A DNA stretch of 64,000 nt. Origin: Valencia hispanica. Its lineage: Eukaryota > Chordata > Actinopteri > Cyprinodontiformes > Valenciidae. The notes below the pieces were generated by a model that was given only the letters and a program-made list of their open reading frames with translations, did not search any database and was not told the DNA's origin. Shown here one piece after another: positions 1 through 32,635 of the stretch (positions within the stretch are counted from its first letter, which is position 1; the number at the start of each line of letters is the position of its first letter). The stretch is from NCBI GenBank assembly GCA_963556495.2, contig OY747717.1:3374501-3438500 (forward strand), given 5' to 3'. The position numbers were made by a program, and so were the translations under genes.

Positions 1-39
1 ATGAAACCCAACTGTGGTTTTCTCCGCTTCGCAGGGGAG
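1..39 (+). other. Possible non-coding first exon with strong splice donor
   Basis: The window opens with a short GC-moderate stretch that ends in GGGGAG followed by GTAAGC at 40, a near-consensus splice donor on the plus strand. It could be a 5' UTR exon of the cyclin I gene, whose first coding exon lies 3.7 kb downstream, or the end of an exon of an upstream gene. The ATG at position 1 opens 13 codons before the donor and is not convincing as a translation start. Transcript data would decide. Confidence 0.25.
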
Positions 40-2990
40 GTAAGCCGTCGGGCTCCGTCTACTTACTGGCCCCGAGTCGGACATTGAAATGCCCCCGCGG
101 TGTTGTTAGTGTTTACTACTGCAATATAACAACCAATCGGCTTTATTTATTTATTTTTACACCAATGGAGAGCTCTTAGCTTCGCTTCTGGTATATGTTC
201 AAACAATAAGTCGTTTTATTTGTCCGTTACGTCACTTTAGCTATGAAGCTGCTAGCTGCGCTGTAGGTTGCTGTGAAATAGCTTCATTCCAGTAATTAGT
301 TTGTTTCATTTTTCTAATGCACCTGCGCACAGTGTCCTGGAAATTTCCCTGATTTCCATCGGAGCTTTCAGGTGTTTTCCAACTTGTCAACAATTACATG
401 GGAACAAACCCGAACCGCTTTTAGTGCGTTGTTATAAAATTGTCAAATAAAACGGTTTTGACCAACCATCTTTGCAAAGTAGCTCAAGAGCAGTCAGATT
501 GGTTAGCATTCAGCCCCCTTTACTCTGATGCCCAGTCGTCTCATTAAATAAATACAGAGTCCAGCTGTTTGTAATTTAATCTCTGTATAAATCCAGCGCA
601 TGCGCACGATGGGAAGATGGCTGCAGAAGACCTGAGACTGGGATGGATGTCACTTCTCAGCAGGCTAACCCCTCCCCTCCTTTCACCAAACATACAGCCG
701 GAGATATTATGGGATGGTATTAGAATGGCCTAGTTAAAGTCAACAACTATATACTAGAATGTGGCAAAACCTGAAAAGAACCAGTTCTTGTCATTAGATG
801 TGTACAGCAGGTGGGGTGGGTAAAAAACAACAACCCCAAAACACTTGCAGCTGTATTATTTATATATATATATATTTATATATATATATATATATATCAA
901 AACCCTTTAAAGTGTTGATCTTTATCTGTTATAACATTAAAGTAAATTGACATAACAAGCCAACTACTCTACCCATCGAGCCACAGTCGCCTCAGTTTGT
1001 GCGTATGCGACCGAAATCTAAACAAGTTTAAGATGCATGAATAATAATGCAATTTTTTTTGTTGTTAAATTATAATTGTGTTGTATTTCAAAAAGAAGAA
1101 TGATCTAACTTGACACACAGCAACGTGTCCTTGTGAAGGTCAGAATTTTAACCCCTCAATGCCTGAAATTATATCCAATTGTACAACAAATGTATACTTG
1201 TTTTTTTTTTATGTCAGTCAGATGTCATTACTTTGAGATAATAATTTGAACACTGCACCTACGTTTTGTGTAAATTTTGGTATGATGTTAATTAGATCCA
1301 CCAGACATTTAAGGCATGAATAGAATTTTCAATCTCAGTATGATGGTTGTTTTTATTAATGCTGCTATTGGTCAAACAAGACTTGGGAATGGAGTCAAAA
1401 TATATGTTTTGCTTTATCATCTTTACAGTATTTCAAATGCAACCGAATACCACAAAATCCTTTTGCCGCACAGTCCCGTGAGCTCCTGGCCCATTTTTAG
1501 CAATATGAAGTCAGTTTTACAAATTGGATTTCAACATTTCAGTATTTTTGCAACAATATGTTTTGGGTTTTCTTTTTGCTATGAATAACTCAACAATTGC
1601 TTAGGGCAATTATTAATAAAATTACTAATTTAGGTCAAAATGATCAAGTTAGGGACACCATCGCGGTTGTACACGAAATAATAATAGCCAAATGGTTCAG
1701 TCTCAGTTAATGTTTATGACTACCTGCCTGATGAGGCTGATGTAATAAAACAATAGATGAAGGAGTAAGCTCGTAGCGTTTTTCTGAACAGCAAGTTACA
1801 ACACATGTATGTGGAATAATAAACGACTTTCCAAAACACAAGAGTTTATTAACAAAGGGAATTCAACTTTCCAGTCAAAATACTTATTATTTTGGCATAC
1901 TAAGAAGGTGACTTCAAAACGGCTTATTAGATTAGTTTTTGGTGTTTAAACAATCTACTTAAAACCGATCGGCACTTTCAAAACCTTAAATAAATCCTGA
2001 TTGTTTACAGTGTCCTGATTGTGGGATTATTAGTCTTTACGACTGGAGGTCTGTTCCTGTAGTCGTGTTTGTTCAATATGGCTGATGGCACAACAGAATA
2101 GTAATTGGTTTTCATCCTGCAGTGTTTAAAATACAGCTAAATACTGAGAGATCTCGTTACTGTACTGTCCTAAAAGCTTTTATGTCCTGTTACATGCAAA
2201 ATATTGTATTAGGGTTATGTACTTATGTAAATAATTATGTATTTGTCATTATTTATGTATAATTTTGTAATCTGAGGTAAGCTTTTGATTCAAAGTTGCA
2301 TAATTATACATGGATAGAATCTTCTAAAATTACACTTAAATTTTACATATTGCTTATTATTAATACTAGCATTGCCAATTTGCCTAGTGTCGCTAAAAAG
2401 CTTCAAACTCAAAATTAAATATAACTTTTATAATGTTGGTCACATGTTGTCTATCTTAATCTATCATATGTAGAAGACATTAGTAAGCCTAAAAAAATGT
2501 TTAGTCCAGAATCTAGCTCAGGGTTTAGCTTGTTTACGGAGTTTATCAGCAAAATTTGTTTCCATTTCCATAAACCATGTGTAGCTCCCACTTCAACCAC
2601 TGGATCGGTATCACAACATTTCTAATCATGTCTTTAGTATGAGAGGCCGATGCATCAACCAACATTGATGGTGTTCATACACCCCCTTGGATGGATTCAC
2701 AATGAAACGGGTATGTAGCTAATTAGCATCACTAGTCCATAAGGGGTTAAAGTAAGGGAAATTAACTTGTTTAGCCCTGTTGACACAGACAGTAGGGCAG
2801 TCTAAAATATTCATTTCATATCCCGAATTGCCTTGACTTTGGGAGAAAGCCAAAGTATTGATGTTGCTGTTTCCTAAAAAGAAAACATTGAAACTGGTAT
2901 GGTATGTATTTTTTGTATACATCTTTATGCTATCTGAGAACATTTTGTAGGAAAAGTCTACTGCAAGTACAGTTTGATTTTTAAATGTCA
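40..2990. other. Non-coding flank or intron, mostly unique AT-rich DNA
   Basis: No convincing exon is seen. A (TA)n microsatellite lies at about 857-897. A decayed Tc1 fragment lies at about 615-750. Long stretches from 1000 to 2950 are AT-rich and carry only short chance ORFs, none with a recognisable domain. Confidence 0.5.
612..755 (+). mobile_element. Tc1-like transposon remnant
   Basis: The words 'gcagaagacctgagactggg' and 'aaacatacagcc' followed by 'agaatggcctagttaaagtc' match, in order, the part of a fish Tc1 transposase gene around the second catalytic Asp and the SQSPDLN motif. The same words appear in the better preserved Tc1 copies at 38.7 kb and 59.4 kb. It is heavily decayed, with no terminal repeats seen. 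Confidence 0.5.
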
Positions 2991-2999
2991 TTACACCAA

Positions 3000-3460
3000 A
3001 ACTTTTTTCACGTTTCCCGACCGTACCAAAACTGTCACGGTCCCAAAGCGCCCCGCATGCGCAGAAGAAGACAAGACGTCACAAAACGGCGCGGAAGTAA
3101 ATATGGCGGCTACAGATGTTGGTGTTTGTGGAGCAGCTTGGCGGTTCCTGCACGGTCAGAACTGACGAAACTTTCCCTGATCAAGTCCCAAAGCTCCCTT
3201 TCTGTCCATCGACTCGCTCCGTCTCCAGTTTCCGCCATGTTTGTTCGAGTCTTGTCAACTCCAGCGCAGATTAGTACGTCTGTCTGGTGGCGGTGACGTA
3301 CAAGGCGGATTTAATGCGACATTGACCGTTCAGACTGCAGCCGCTTTCAGAAACATCAGATATGTGTCGGATTTAGTGCCACATATGAAAGTGACCTCAG
3401 TCTGATTTGAAAAAATATCGGCTTTGTGCCATTCAGACTGTCGTAATAGAATCAGAAGTG
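3000..3460. mobile_element. Probable DNA-transposon-derived repeat with promoter-like motifs
   Basis: The segment carries a CATGCGCA (NRF1-like) word near 3056, GACGTCAC (CRE-like) near 3075 and AATATGGCGGC (YY1-like) near 3100. It then runs into 'ggatttaatgcgacatt..ttcagact' and 'cggatttagtgccacatatgaaagtgacc', words I associate with a common short fish repeat whose ends contain 'ttcagact'. It is therefore either the promoter of cyclin I, 0.7 kb upstream of its first coding exon, or a transposon copy carrying such motifs, or both. Confidence 0.35.
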
Positions 3461-3787
3461 GGTATTTCATGCGCTTTTGCCAGCCTTAGTTTAAACATCA
3501 ACATGCTGCTCTTTTCTGTTCGGTGTGTATTAGAAGCTCAACAATTTTGGGATTTTAAAATGGAAACTGAATTGGTTGAAGGACCACTGAACATCCTGGA
3601 CGTCGCCGCCAGGAATCCCTAATTTGAATGATGAAACTTAACACTTTGAAGGCCTCAAGTAACCATAGAAACACACCTTGTTTTTAACTGAAGCTCACCT
3701 GTGTGCACGCGACGACCTCTCAACCCTGTGTCTGAATGCAGGTAGCTGTATCCAGTGGGGAGGTAGGCTCGACCTGGGGAGGACAGA

Positions 3788-24525
<20,738 letters not shown>

Positions 24526-25450
24526 AGACAAAACCAAAGAAAACGACCTCAGCAGCTCATCAGATCCCAAACAATCAGACCAGATCCTGTTTTTAGGATC
24601 AATTAGCGATGGGGAAAACCCGCCAGCTCGGTGGCGAACGGCTCCGATCAGCTGCTGAGGGTGTTTCTGTGGCGAAACGGGCACCCCGGGACTTGGAGCC
24701 GCTCAGCTGGACCTGACGTCAGCTCCCATCATCCCCTGCAGCTGGAAAACAGCAGAGCCCCAAAAAAACCAAAACATCCACCTAAACGTAAAAAAAAAAA
24801 AACTCCTGCTTCTGATGTAATTATTCTCTTTAACAAATAAGAAATTTCAAAAAAAAAAACTATAAACATATAAAGCTTCCTTACAAAAAAACGTCCCGAC
24901 TTCTTACCTTAACGTGTCGTTGCTGGTGAAGATGTTTGACCTTCTATTTGTTGTTCCAGTTTTTCCTGTTTCTCCTCTGCATGTTTTCCTCCACATTCAG
25001 ACGTTCCACTCCTCACTAGACGAACGAGCTTCGTGCCGGTAAATCCAATGTTACATTTAGGAAGACTCAACTTTTAGCTGCCAAACGCTGTTCTTTTATT
25101 TTATTTAAAGTTTGATACTGTGAAGTGAATGCATGAGAAGTGTTTAATTGCTTTGAGGCTGTTTTGGGTAAATAAAAAATAAATAAAATGAACCCAACTA
25201 TAACGACGCTCCTGAGTGTTAAACATGAGGAGGAAGCTGCAGGTCTAGCTGTTAGTTTTCCCCTCGTCAATGTGTCGAGGTTTTAAGGAGCTTTAGGAGA
25301 TGATCTTCCCTCATATTTAAAATGTTTTAACCTCCTGCACTAATGTTTAAATTATGTTCCTCTGTGTAAAAAGCTCTGTTGTTCCAGCTGAAGGTGCTGC
25401 TGCTGCTGCTTCAGGACCCTGAACGTTAAATAAAGACCTTACAACGAGAG
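24526..25450 (+). other. ccni: ccni 3' UTR with polyadenylation signals
   Basis: No other exon follows for 900 bp. AATAAA words occur at 25171 and 25429-25434. The second is followed by a T/G-containing stretch and is the better end. A short (CTG)n-like run lies at about 25396-25410. Confidence 0.5.
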
Positions 25451-25479
25451 ACTGGCTCTTTTATTTCACGTCTGAGAAG

Positions 25480-26110
25480 TTCAGCCTCCAATCTATAATG
25501 CGATATAATCTGAGGCATGTGAGGTAACGATATCTGTTGCGATATATCGTTTCTATATGTCAAAATGATTGTTTTTGAAAATTATCGCATACCAGATAGG
25601 TTGCAGCAGAACGCGGAGTTCGAAAAAGTATAGAAACCAATTTAAGAACATTTATTGTATAAAGTGTATTTTAAAATATACAAAACCTTTCAAGTAATTT
25701 TTAAAGTGTTACAAATCTTTGTCCAAACAATGCAAACCAAAAATTCACATAACATGAATAAAGATGAGAATATTTTAAATAAAATTCAAGCTAAATTCCA
25801 AATAGTTTAGACAGAAGTGCAAAATGTAAAAAGAAAAATTACCTTTCTTCCTGCTTTCCTGACTACTTATTTATAAATTTAATATCGCAGAAATGTAAAG
25901 CTGCACATATTTGAACTAAGAACGCTTCAACAGATTTAATTTCCGTTAAGTAGAAAACCGAACATCAGTATTGATCCTCCTTGTACCTGGTATAAAGGAA
26001 GCGCAGCTTGATGACATCATCAACAAGCGCAGGAATGGACCAAGACGTTTGATTATAACAAATTTAAAGCGTCCATTCTCCATGTGGTTAGAATGAACAG
26101 TTAAATAACA
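25480..26110. mobile_element. Decayed hAT-like element (GCGATAT family)
   Basis: Shares 'gcgatat', 'tgttgcgatatat', 'tgtcaaaatga', 'agctgcacatat' and 'cttgatgacatcatcaa' with the elements at 28634-29254 and 37374-38243. The ends are not clear. Confidence 0.5.
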
Positions 26111-26802
26111 AACTTCAGATTTCACGAATGACTTTTAAATCTCTGGAAATTGATTAGTAACAGAAGTAATTACTGTTTCAAATTTAAAAAATGAATCAGT
26201 AACAATAATAGTTACATTTTTAAGTCATGTTGGACAAAAATTAATCAAAAATCTGAAATAATAAGAAAACAAGTATTTTCAATATAATAATAAAACTAAA
26301 AAGTAGCAGTCTCAAAAAGACAATAAAAAAAGGTATACTCTAGTCTTTAGTTTTCATCTTTATCCTCTTCAGTCCATTTATAGATTAACTCTTTCTTTGC
26401 ATTATTATAGTTTTTGTGTCCATGTGGACCTACTGGATCATTGCCTATTTCGTCACACACCGAAGCAGCTCTGTTCGTCTGTAAAGCTACACTTGCGCTT
26501 TGATATCTCGTAAACAGTTGCAAGCAATGCGCAGCCCGCTGTCTGTCCCGTGTATAACCGGATCAGAACCAGGGACTAGGCAGCAGCTCAGGGAGGAGGA
26601 CGTCAGATGACGGAAAGGCTGTCGTATTCTATGCATCGTACCGGTCAGTTTAACTATGCTTATTGGTCACCTGAAAAATAAGCAACGCAAACCCGGACGT
26701 TTTCATCGAAACTATGAAATCCCCCAGGACGGACAGCATGTGAAAGTGGACGGTTGGTCACTCTGCTAAAACTATTCTATCCACCTATCGTTTATACCTG
26801 CG

Positions 26803-27836
26803 GGGGTCCACCCTGGGCAGGTTGCCATGACAAATAACCATGCTCCCACACACTCATGGCTAAAAGCGATTTAGAGAGACCAGTCAGGTTTTTGGACTGT
26901 TGGAGGAAACCGAAGCGACTTGGCGGTACAACAAAGGGAAACTCCGCCAAAGTTGTCCTTTGTCACCGATTCTGTTCATTAACCTCGATTGACAGGATTT
27001 CTAGGTGCAGCCTGGGTGTTTGGAGGATTGGGTCTCTGCGGTTTGGTTCTGTTGGCTTCATCCGGACGTGATCTCCAGGTTTCGCTGGAGCGGTTCGCGG
27101 CCGGGATGTGAATCAGCAGCACCGAATCCGAGACCATGGTCTTGAGCCGGTAAAGGGTAGAGTGCCTTCTCCGGGTCGGGGATGAGGTTCTGCCCCGAGT
27201 GGAGGAGTTTAAAGTGTCTCAGGGTCTTGTTGAGATCGAGATCGATAGGTTGATTGATGTTGTGTCTGCGGTGATGCGGGCGCTGTACCAGTTTGTCGTG
27301 GCGAAGATAGAGCTGAGCTGAAATGCGACACTCGATTTACCGGTCGATCTACGTTCCTACCCTTATCTATGGTCATGAGCTCTGGGTAGTGACCGAAAGA
27401 ACTAGAGTTTCCTCCACAGGGCGTCTGGGCTCTCCCTTAGAGATAGAACAAGAAGCACGGTCATCCAGGATGGGTTCAGAGTAGAGCCGCTGCTCCTCCA
27501 CATTGAGAAGAACCAGTTGATTTGACTCGGGCATCTGGTTGGGATGCCTCGCTGGTGAGGGAGGAGGCCCAGAAGAAGACCCAGGACACGCTGGATGGAC
27601 GATGTTTCTCTGCTGGGAACGCCTTGGGATTCCTCCTGAGGAGCTGGACCAGCTGACTGGAGAAAGGGAAGCCTGGGTCTCTCAACCGTGGATTAAGTGG
27701 AAGAGGACGGACGGATGGATGGATGGACGGACCCAGAGAGAACCCACACATGTTTGGGGAGAATATAGAAAAAGACACCAGGGTGGTTGTTGAACCCAGG
27801 ACCTTCTTGCCACAAGGCAACAGCGCTACCAACTCC
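26803..27836 (-). mobile_element. tRNA-derived SINE, split by an RTE LINE
   Basis: The left piece at 26803-26928 ('caccctgggcaggttgcc', 'tttagagagaccagtcagg', 'tttttggactgttggaggaa') and the right piece at 27732-27836 ('agagagaacccacacatg', 'aacccaggaccttcttgcc', 'acagcgctaccaact') are consecutive parts, in reverse, of the SINE intact at 53969-54335. The RTE lies exactly between them. Confidence 0.7.
26930..27731 (+). mobile_element. 5'-truncated RTE/Rex3-type LINE
   Basis: Encodes in broken frames the C-terminal part of an RTE-clade polymerase: 'gaccatggtcttgagccgg', 'cgtagatcgaccggtaaatc' in reverse sense, 'tatggtcatgagctctggg' (YGHELW) and 'acccaggacacgctggatgg'. It ends in the (GGAT)n tail typical of the clade at about 27708-27731. 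Confidence 0.7.
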
Positions 27837-28633
27837 TGATATTCTTGCTGCTATTTATTACATTCCAACTGGAAACGTATAACGATTTTTTTTATACGAT
27901 TCACCGACACAAAATAGTGCAGACGTTTGGGGGAAAAAAGGGGGATGTTTAACCAGTCTGATTAGTAAATGAAACCCACCTCTATGTAGAAACATGGAGG
28001 TGGCAGCATCATGGAGAGCAGATGTAGGGCCATAGGAAAGGAAAGTTTTAGCACCAGTTAAATCCATGCATAAGCTTGAGCCCACCCAACCCCCCCCCCC
28101 TCCCTGAAAAAAACAACAGTTTAGCACCAAGAGGGAAGAGTTTCAGTTTGCTGATCATTTGGTCCGTTTAATCTGCTAGGGGCTGTCATACCTAAAACAG
28201 CCACCAGAGAGCATACGTGGCAGAATCATGGGGCGGCTCAGCATCACAGAGGAAAAAAGAAAAAAAACCTTCTCGCCCAGAAATAAATGAAAAAGAAGTG
28301 AATTGTTAAAGAGCAGTCGTCTTTTTCACAACTGTGGGTTCATCTTCACCACAGAGGGAAACATGTTATTACAGCAGCAGATGTAAAACTTCAATCTCTA
28401 CAGAATGAAATGAGTGTTATGTAAGTCTACATCCTAACTGTAGCGATTCTTGCTTTCCTGTCTCAGATGAAAGCAACCAGATCATGTTCCGCATATTTGT
28501 TCCGAGTGTTGGTTAGATACTGTCAACCTGCGGTATTTTTTCCCCCCCACAGGTTTATCACTCGGTGAGAATCTCATGCCGGCTAGATGAAAACACAGAT
28601 GTACAGCATCTGACTGAACAGCAGGGTTCAGGG

Positions 28634-29254
28634 TAGTAGTGCGCGATATAAAAGGTAGAAATGATATAAATTTAGTCAAAGGTAGAGATTTTAACTATAC
28701 CGGCCTACCGCTACTGCACATTTTGATGATGTCATCAAGGAGGTTAAGTACCGATGTTAAGTAGTCGTCTTCACGCTACATATTGCAATTTCAAAATGTG
28801 TTGTTTTCCATTTAACGGAAAATAAACCTCTTCAACTGGAAGTATTTTTTAATTCAAATATGTGCAGCTTTATTTTTGTGCGATATTAAATGTATAAATA
28901 AGTAACCAGAAAAGCAGACAATTCTGTTTTCATAACATTTAGCTTTTAATTTATTTAGAATATATTAATCTTTATTTATGTTGTAAGAAAATATTTTTGT
29001 TGCTTTTTTTTTTTTTAGGAAAAAAAAAGGCGAATACTTTTTAAATGCATTTTGCACAATAAACTTTCTCTAAATGGCATTGTAAACCTTTTTTTGAAGC
29101 TGTTCTGCTGCAATGTATCTGGAAAGTGAGAATGTTCATAAACATTCATTTTGACACGTATAAAGAAAATAATATATCGCAATAAATATCGTTACCCCAC
29201 ACACGCTTTAGATTATGTTGCAATATAGATTTGAGGCCATATCGCCCAGCCCTA
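28634..29254. mobile_element. hAT-type MITE with perfect 8-bp target duplication
   Basis: The ends are TAGTAGTGCGCGATAT and ATATCGCCCAGCCCTA. Flanking 8-mers GTTCAGGG at 28626-28633 and 29255-29262 are identical, the hallmark of hAT insertion. It has no coding capacity. It is 621 bp long. Confidence 0.8.
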
Positions 29255-29262
29255 GTTCAGGG

Positions 29263-30975
29263 TCACTGGACAGGTCCGGTTCTATGTTGCCGATCGGACC
29301 ATCAGGTTCTGTTAGAGGAGGAAAACTAATGTTTTTTGTAAAGTGGATGAGAAGACAAACTGATCTGGAATGTTTTTATCATCCACGGTTCATAGGCGGG
29401 CTGACATCTGGTTCCTCCAGAACCTTACAGTGGATCCGAACCGCTAGAAAGCTTCAGCTATCAGGGCTGCTTCTTCTCTCTCATCGACCTGAACTTTCCC
29501 TCTAATGTGTCAAAGTGCTCCTGATCTGAATATGTTTGGGGTTTTGGGGTTTGTTTTTGCTCATTTTCACTCCACCTCTCTGCCCCGACACCCGTTCTGG
29601 TTTTAAAACGCTGTTAAAGTCGCAGGAGGAACCGACGAGTTCCTGATTGTTGTTGCGTTTGTTCCTCTCTCTGCCCACATTTTCGAGAGCTGAAGCTTTC
29701 TGTCCTTCATGCAGAGCACATTCCAAAGTCAAGGCCGGGTTTTTCTGATGCCTGGGAAGCTCGACGGACCCACCAAATGTTTGCATTTTCACAGACGTTA
29801 ATGTCTTGTTTTCTGGTATGAAAACAACAACTGCTGCAGTTTTACACCAAACTCGTCATGAAGCTTCACACTGCAAAAGCAGCACTTTGTTTTGAGCAAA
29901 AAAAAATCTGCCAATGCGGTGAGCAAAAGTTGCTTGGCTAGAATTCTTAAAACTGGCAAAGAAATCTTAGAATAAGCTTAATTCTCTTGAGGAAAACTTG
30001 CTTAAGAAATGTTTTTCTCTCTAGACAAAAAATAAAACATTTCCAGAAACGAGGCTTTTTTACTTTCTTGAAAATCCTTTTTTGTAGTGCAGTAGATTTT
30101 TGATTGCTGTATAAACACAAACACCACCTCTAAAGTCTTCCCTGAGCTGCTTTCTGCTGTTCATTTCGGACCCCCTGAGTTATTTTGCAGTTTCATCAGA
30201 CAGAAGAGAAATAAAACCTGAGAGGCGAGGAATGCCTGCCGCATGTTTACCCTCCGCTTGGTTTCTGTCCTACTCGTTCTCTCTGTTTCACTCTTGAATC
30301 TGTTCCAGGGAACGTGTTGCCGTTTGGCAGCAGGACCTCGAACCTCTTACCAGCCACTTCTCCTTCTCATCATGCATTCAAATCTAAATCTAACCCGAGG
30401 AAGCTGGCGATGCCTGTTTGTTCTGTAAGCTGGTTATAACTGAAGCTAGAGGCGATTTTATATTTCCTAAATCTGTGTTTTTATATTAGTGTTACATTTC
30501 ATCCAAGACTGGGAGTTATTTCAGAGCAAAGGGGGAGTGCTGCTGTGAGTGAATCCAGGTCTGACCGGTTATTTCAGAGGAGAAAACGTGTTGCATCACG
30601 ATTCTTCAACCCAAACCTCCAAACACAAACATTTCTGTCTAATTTAAAACCTAAATGACACCTCAGTACTTTTCTGTTGGAGCTCCCCCAGCATGACATG
30701 AGTGTAAAGCAGGTTTGTAGGATTAAGGCAGTCCTGAGCAAACAGCCTGCAGGGTGTCTGTGCCAGACTGAACATGAGTGGTTTGTCACAGGGAGGCCAG
30801 GATCGCACAGAAAAGCAGTACTTCAATGTACTTTTACTAAAGTAGAGGTAAAAACTGTTTGGTCAAAGTACTGAGTATCTATTTGACATCAAAACTCAAT
30901 TTGTGAAAACGATGTAATCAGACAGAAGAAATGATGAAGTTATGTGCTTAAAATTGCCCCCCTGTGACGAACTGG
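29263..30975. other. Intergenic DNA without recognised features
   Basis: The sequence is mostly unique. Short ORFs on both strands have no domain signature, and no repeats or splice-supported exons were found. Confidence 0.4.
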
Positions 30976-30982
30976 CGACCTA

Positions 30983-31450
30983 TTAGGTGCCGTTTGTAAA
31001 GTTACACAGTCAAACATTAACAGCAATAATTTAGGTTATTTATAAGAGAAGAAAACTGGGGTTCATTTTTTTTTTCAAAGTCATATTTGTATCCATGTTA
31101 CTTATTCATTTATAAATGTCAAACTAAATATTTAGTTGGCAAGCTAATTGGTTTGAAACTAAATTCTTAGCTAGCAAGATAAACTGGCTGGCTAAATCTT
31201 TAGCTTCAAACTAAATATTTAACTCAGGGCTAAATATTTAGCTAAAATGCAAATTCCCTTGTCGATAAGTAGAATTCAAATTCAATTCAAAAATACTTTA
31301 TTGATCCCAGAGTGTTGTAGTGGTCCATCAAGTGTTCAAGTGGGCTATCAAAATAAAAGCTGTGTCTTGCTAACCTCTATATAAACTCCTGCTGCTGGTG
31401 CATCACTGTTGCTGTAAATCCATCGGTAAACGTCTATATAAACAACGACA
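30983..31450. mobile_element. Fragment of the TAAATATTTAG palindrome-array MITE
   Basis: 'gtttgtaaagttacacagtcaaa' and 'aaagtcatatttgtatccatg' match the left end of the intact element at 49702-50588. A 50-bp Rex1-like LINE tail ('aattcaaaaatactttattg') is inserted at about 31274-31312. Confidence 0.55.
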
Positions 31451-31454
31451 AGCA

Positions 31455-31850
31455 ACTTTAGCTTGAGAGCTAAATATTTAGCTAGCCACTTTAGCTTGAG
31501 AGCTAAACGTTTAGCTAGCCACTTTAGCTTGAGAGCTAAACGTTTAGCTAGCCACTTTAGCTTGTGAGCTAAATATTTAGCTTGTCACTTTAGCTTGAGA
31601 GCTAAACGTTTAGCTAGCCACTTTAGCTTGTGAGCTAAATATTTAGCTTGTCACTTTAGCTTGAGAGCTAAACGTTTAGCTTGCCACTTTAGCTTGCGAG
31701 CTAAACATTTAGCTAGCCACTTTAGCTTGCAAGCTAAACATTTAGCTAGCCACTTTAGCTTGCAAGGTAAACATTTAGCTAGCCACTTTAGCTTGCAAGG
31801 TAAATATTTAGCTAGCCACTTAAGTTTGTGAGCTAAATATTTAGTTTGAA
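31455..31850. repeat. Minisatellite, 33-bp near-palindromic unit
   Basis: About 12 copies of 'actttagcttgagagctaaa' plus 'cgtttagctagcc'. The period measured at 31521 and 31554 is 33 bp. Each unit contains inverted AGCTAAA and TTTAGCT. A minus-strand ORF reading LKWLAKCL is a repeat artefact. Confidence 0.9.
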
Positions 31851-32335
31851 ATATTATGATCGACTGTGTCAAAAGCAGCACTGAGATCTCACAAGTCCAT
31901 TATCTGAGACCATGAGAATATCATTAGTAACCTTCACCAGTGCTGTTTCAGTGCTATGATGAGCTCTAAAACCTGACTGAAACTCTTCAAACAGCTCGTT
32001 ACTGTTTAGATGTTCACAGACTTGATTAGCAACTATTTTCTCAAGGACTTAGATAGATAAGAAAGGAAGGTTAGATATTGGTCTGTAATTCACTAAATCA
32101 TCTTGATCAAGGGAAGGTTTCTTGAGTAAAGGTTTAATTACAGCTATTTTAAATTCTTGTGGTACGTATCCGTTTACTAAGGATAGATTCATCATATCCA
32201 ATATGGGGCCAGGAACCAAATGGAACATTTCCTTTAATAATTTGGTTGGAATTGGGTCCAACATACAAGTTGAAGGTTTAGATGAGGCTAATATTTTTGA
32301 TAATTCCGAAAGCTCGACTGAATCAAAATCTATAT
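31850..32335 (-). mobile_element. L2 LINE reverse transcriptase fragment
   Basis: On the minus strand it reads MLDPIPTKLLKEMFHLVPG and LVNYRPISNLPFLS, then after a break the [11 protein letters not shown] block with a catalytic Asp, near 31856-31890. It is internally deleted and 5'-truncated. Confidence 0.75.
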
Positions 32336-32496
32336 GATTGTTTCAAAATTAAAATGCATAGATTTAATGAATGCAAATGTACTGATATTGAGTTAAATGT
32401 GTTAGTAATTTATTTGAAACACACCTTAATAATTAAATACTAAAATGAAAACTCAATATTTGCTTTAATTTTATTTTAATGACTTCCTCTGATGGA

Positions 32497-32580
32497 ATGG
32501 CGACCTGTCCAGGGTGTAACTTACCTGTCATCCAATGACTGCTCGAGATAAGCACCAGCTCCGCCTGGTCATAAAGGTGG
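32497..32580 (+). mobile_element. SINE 3' fragment
   Basis: 'ggcgacctgtccagggtgta' followed by 'gagataagcaccagctccgcc' matches the 3' half of the SINE at 53969-54335. Confidence 0.55.
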
Positions 32581-32635
32581 GATCTAAGACATATTGGCAG
32601 CAGGATCGGCGGAAGTTAGTTATTTTTTATCTATC

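Noticed and set aside
1..39. Start codon of a gene at the first base of the window
   Set aside because: The reading is only 13 codons to a donor and has no recognisable family; it may equally be UTR or a cut exon.
31651..31881. 76-codon ORF with LKWLAKCL repeats
   Set aside because: Product of the 33-bp minisatellite, with no start or family support.
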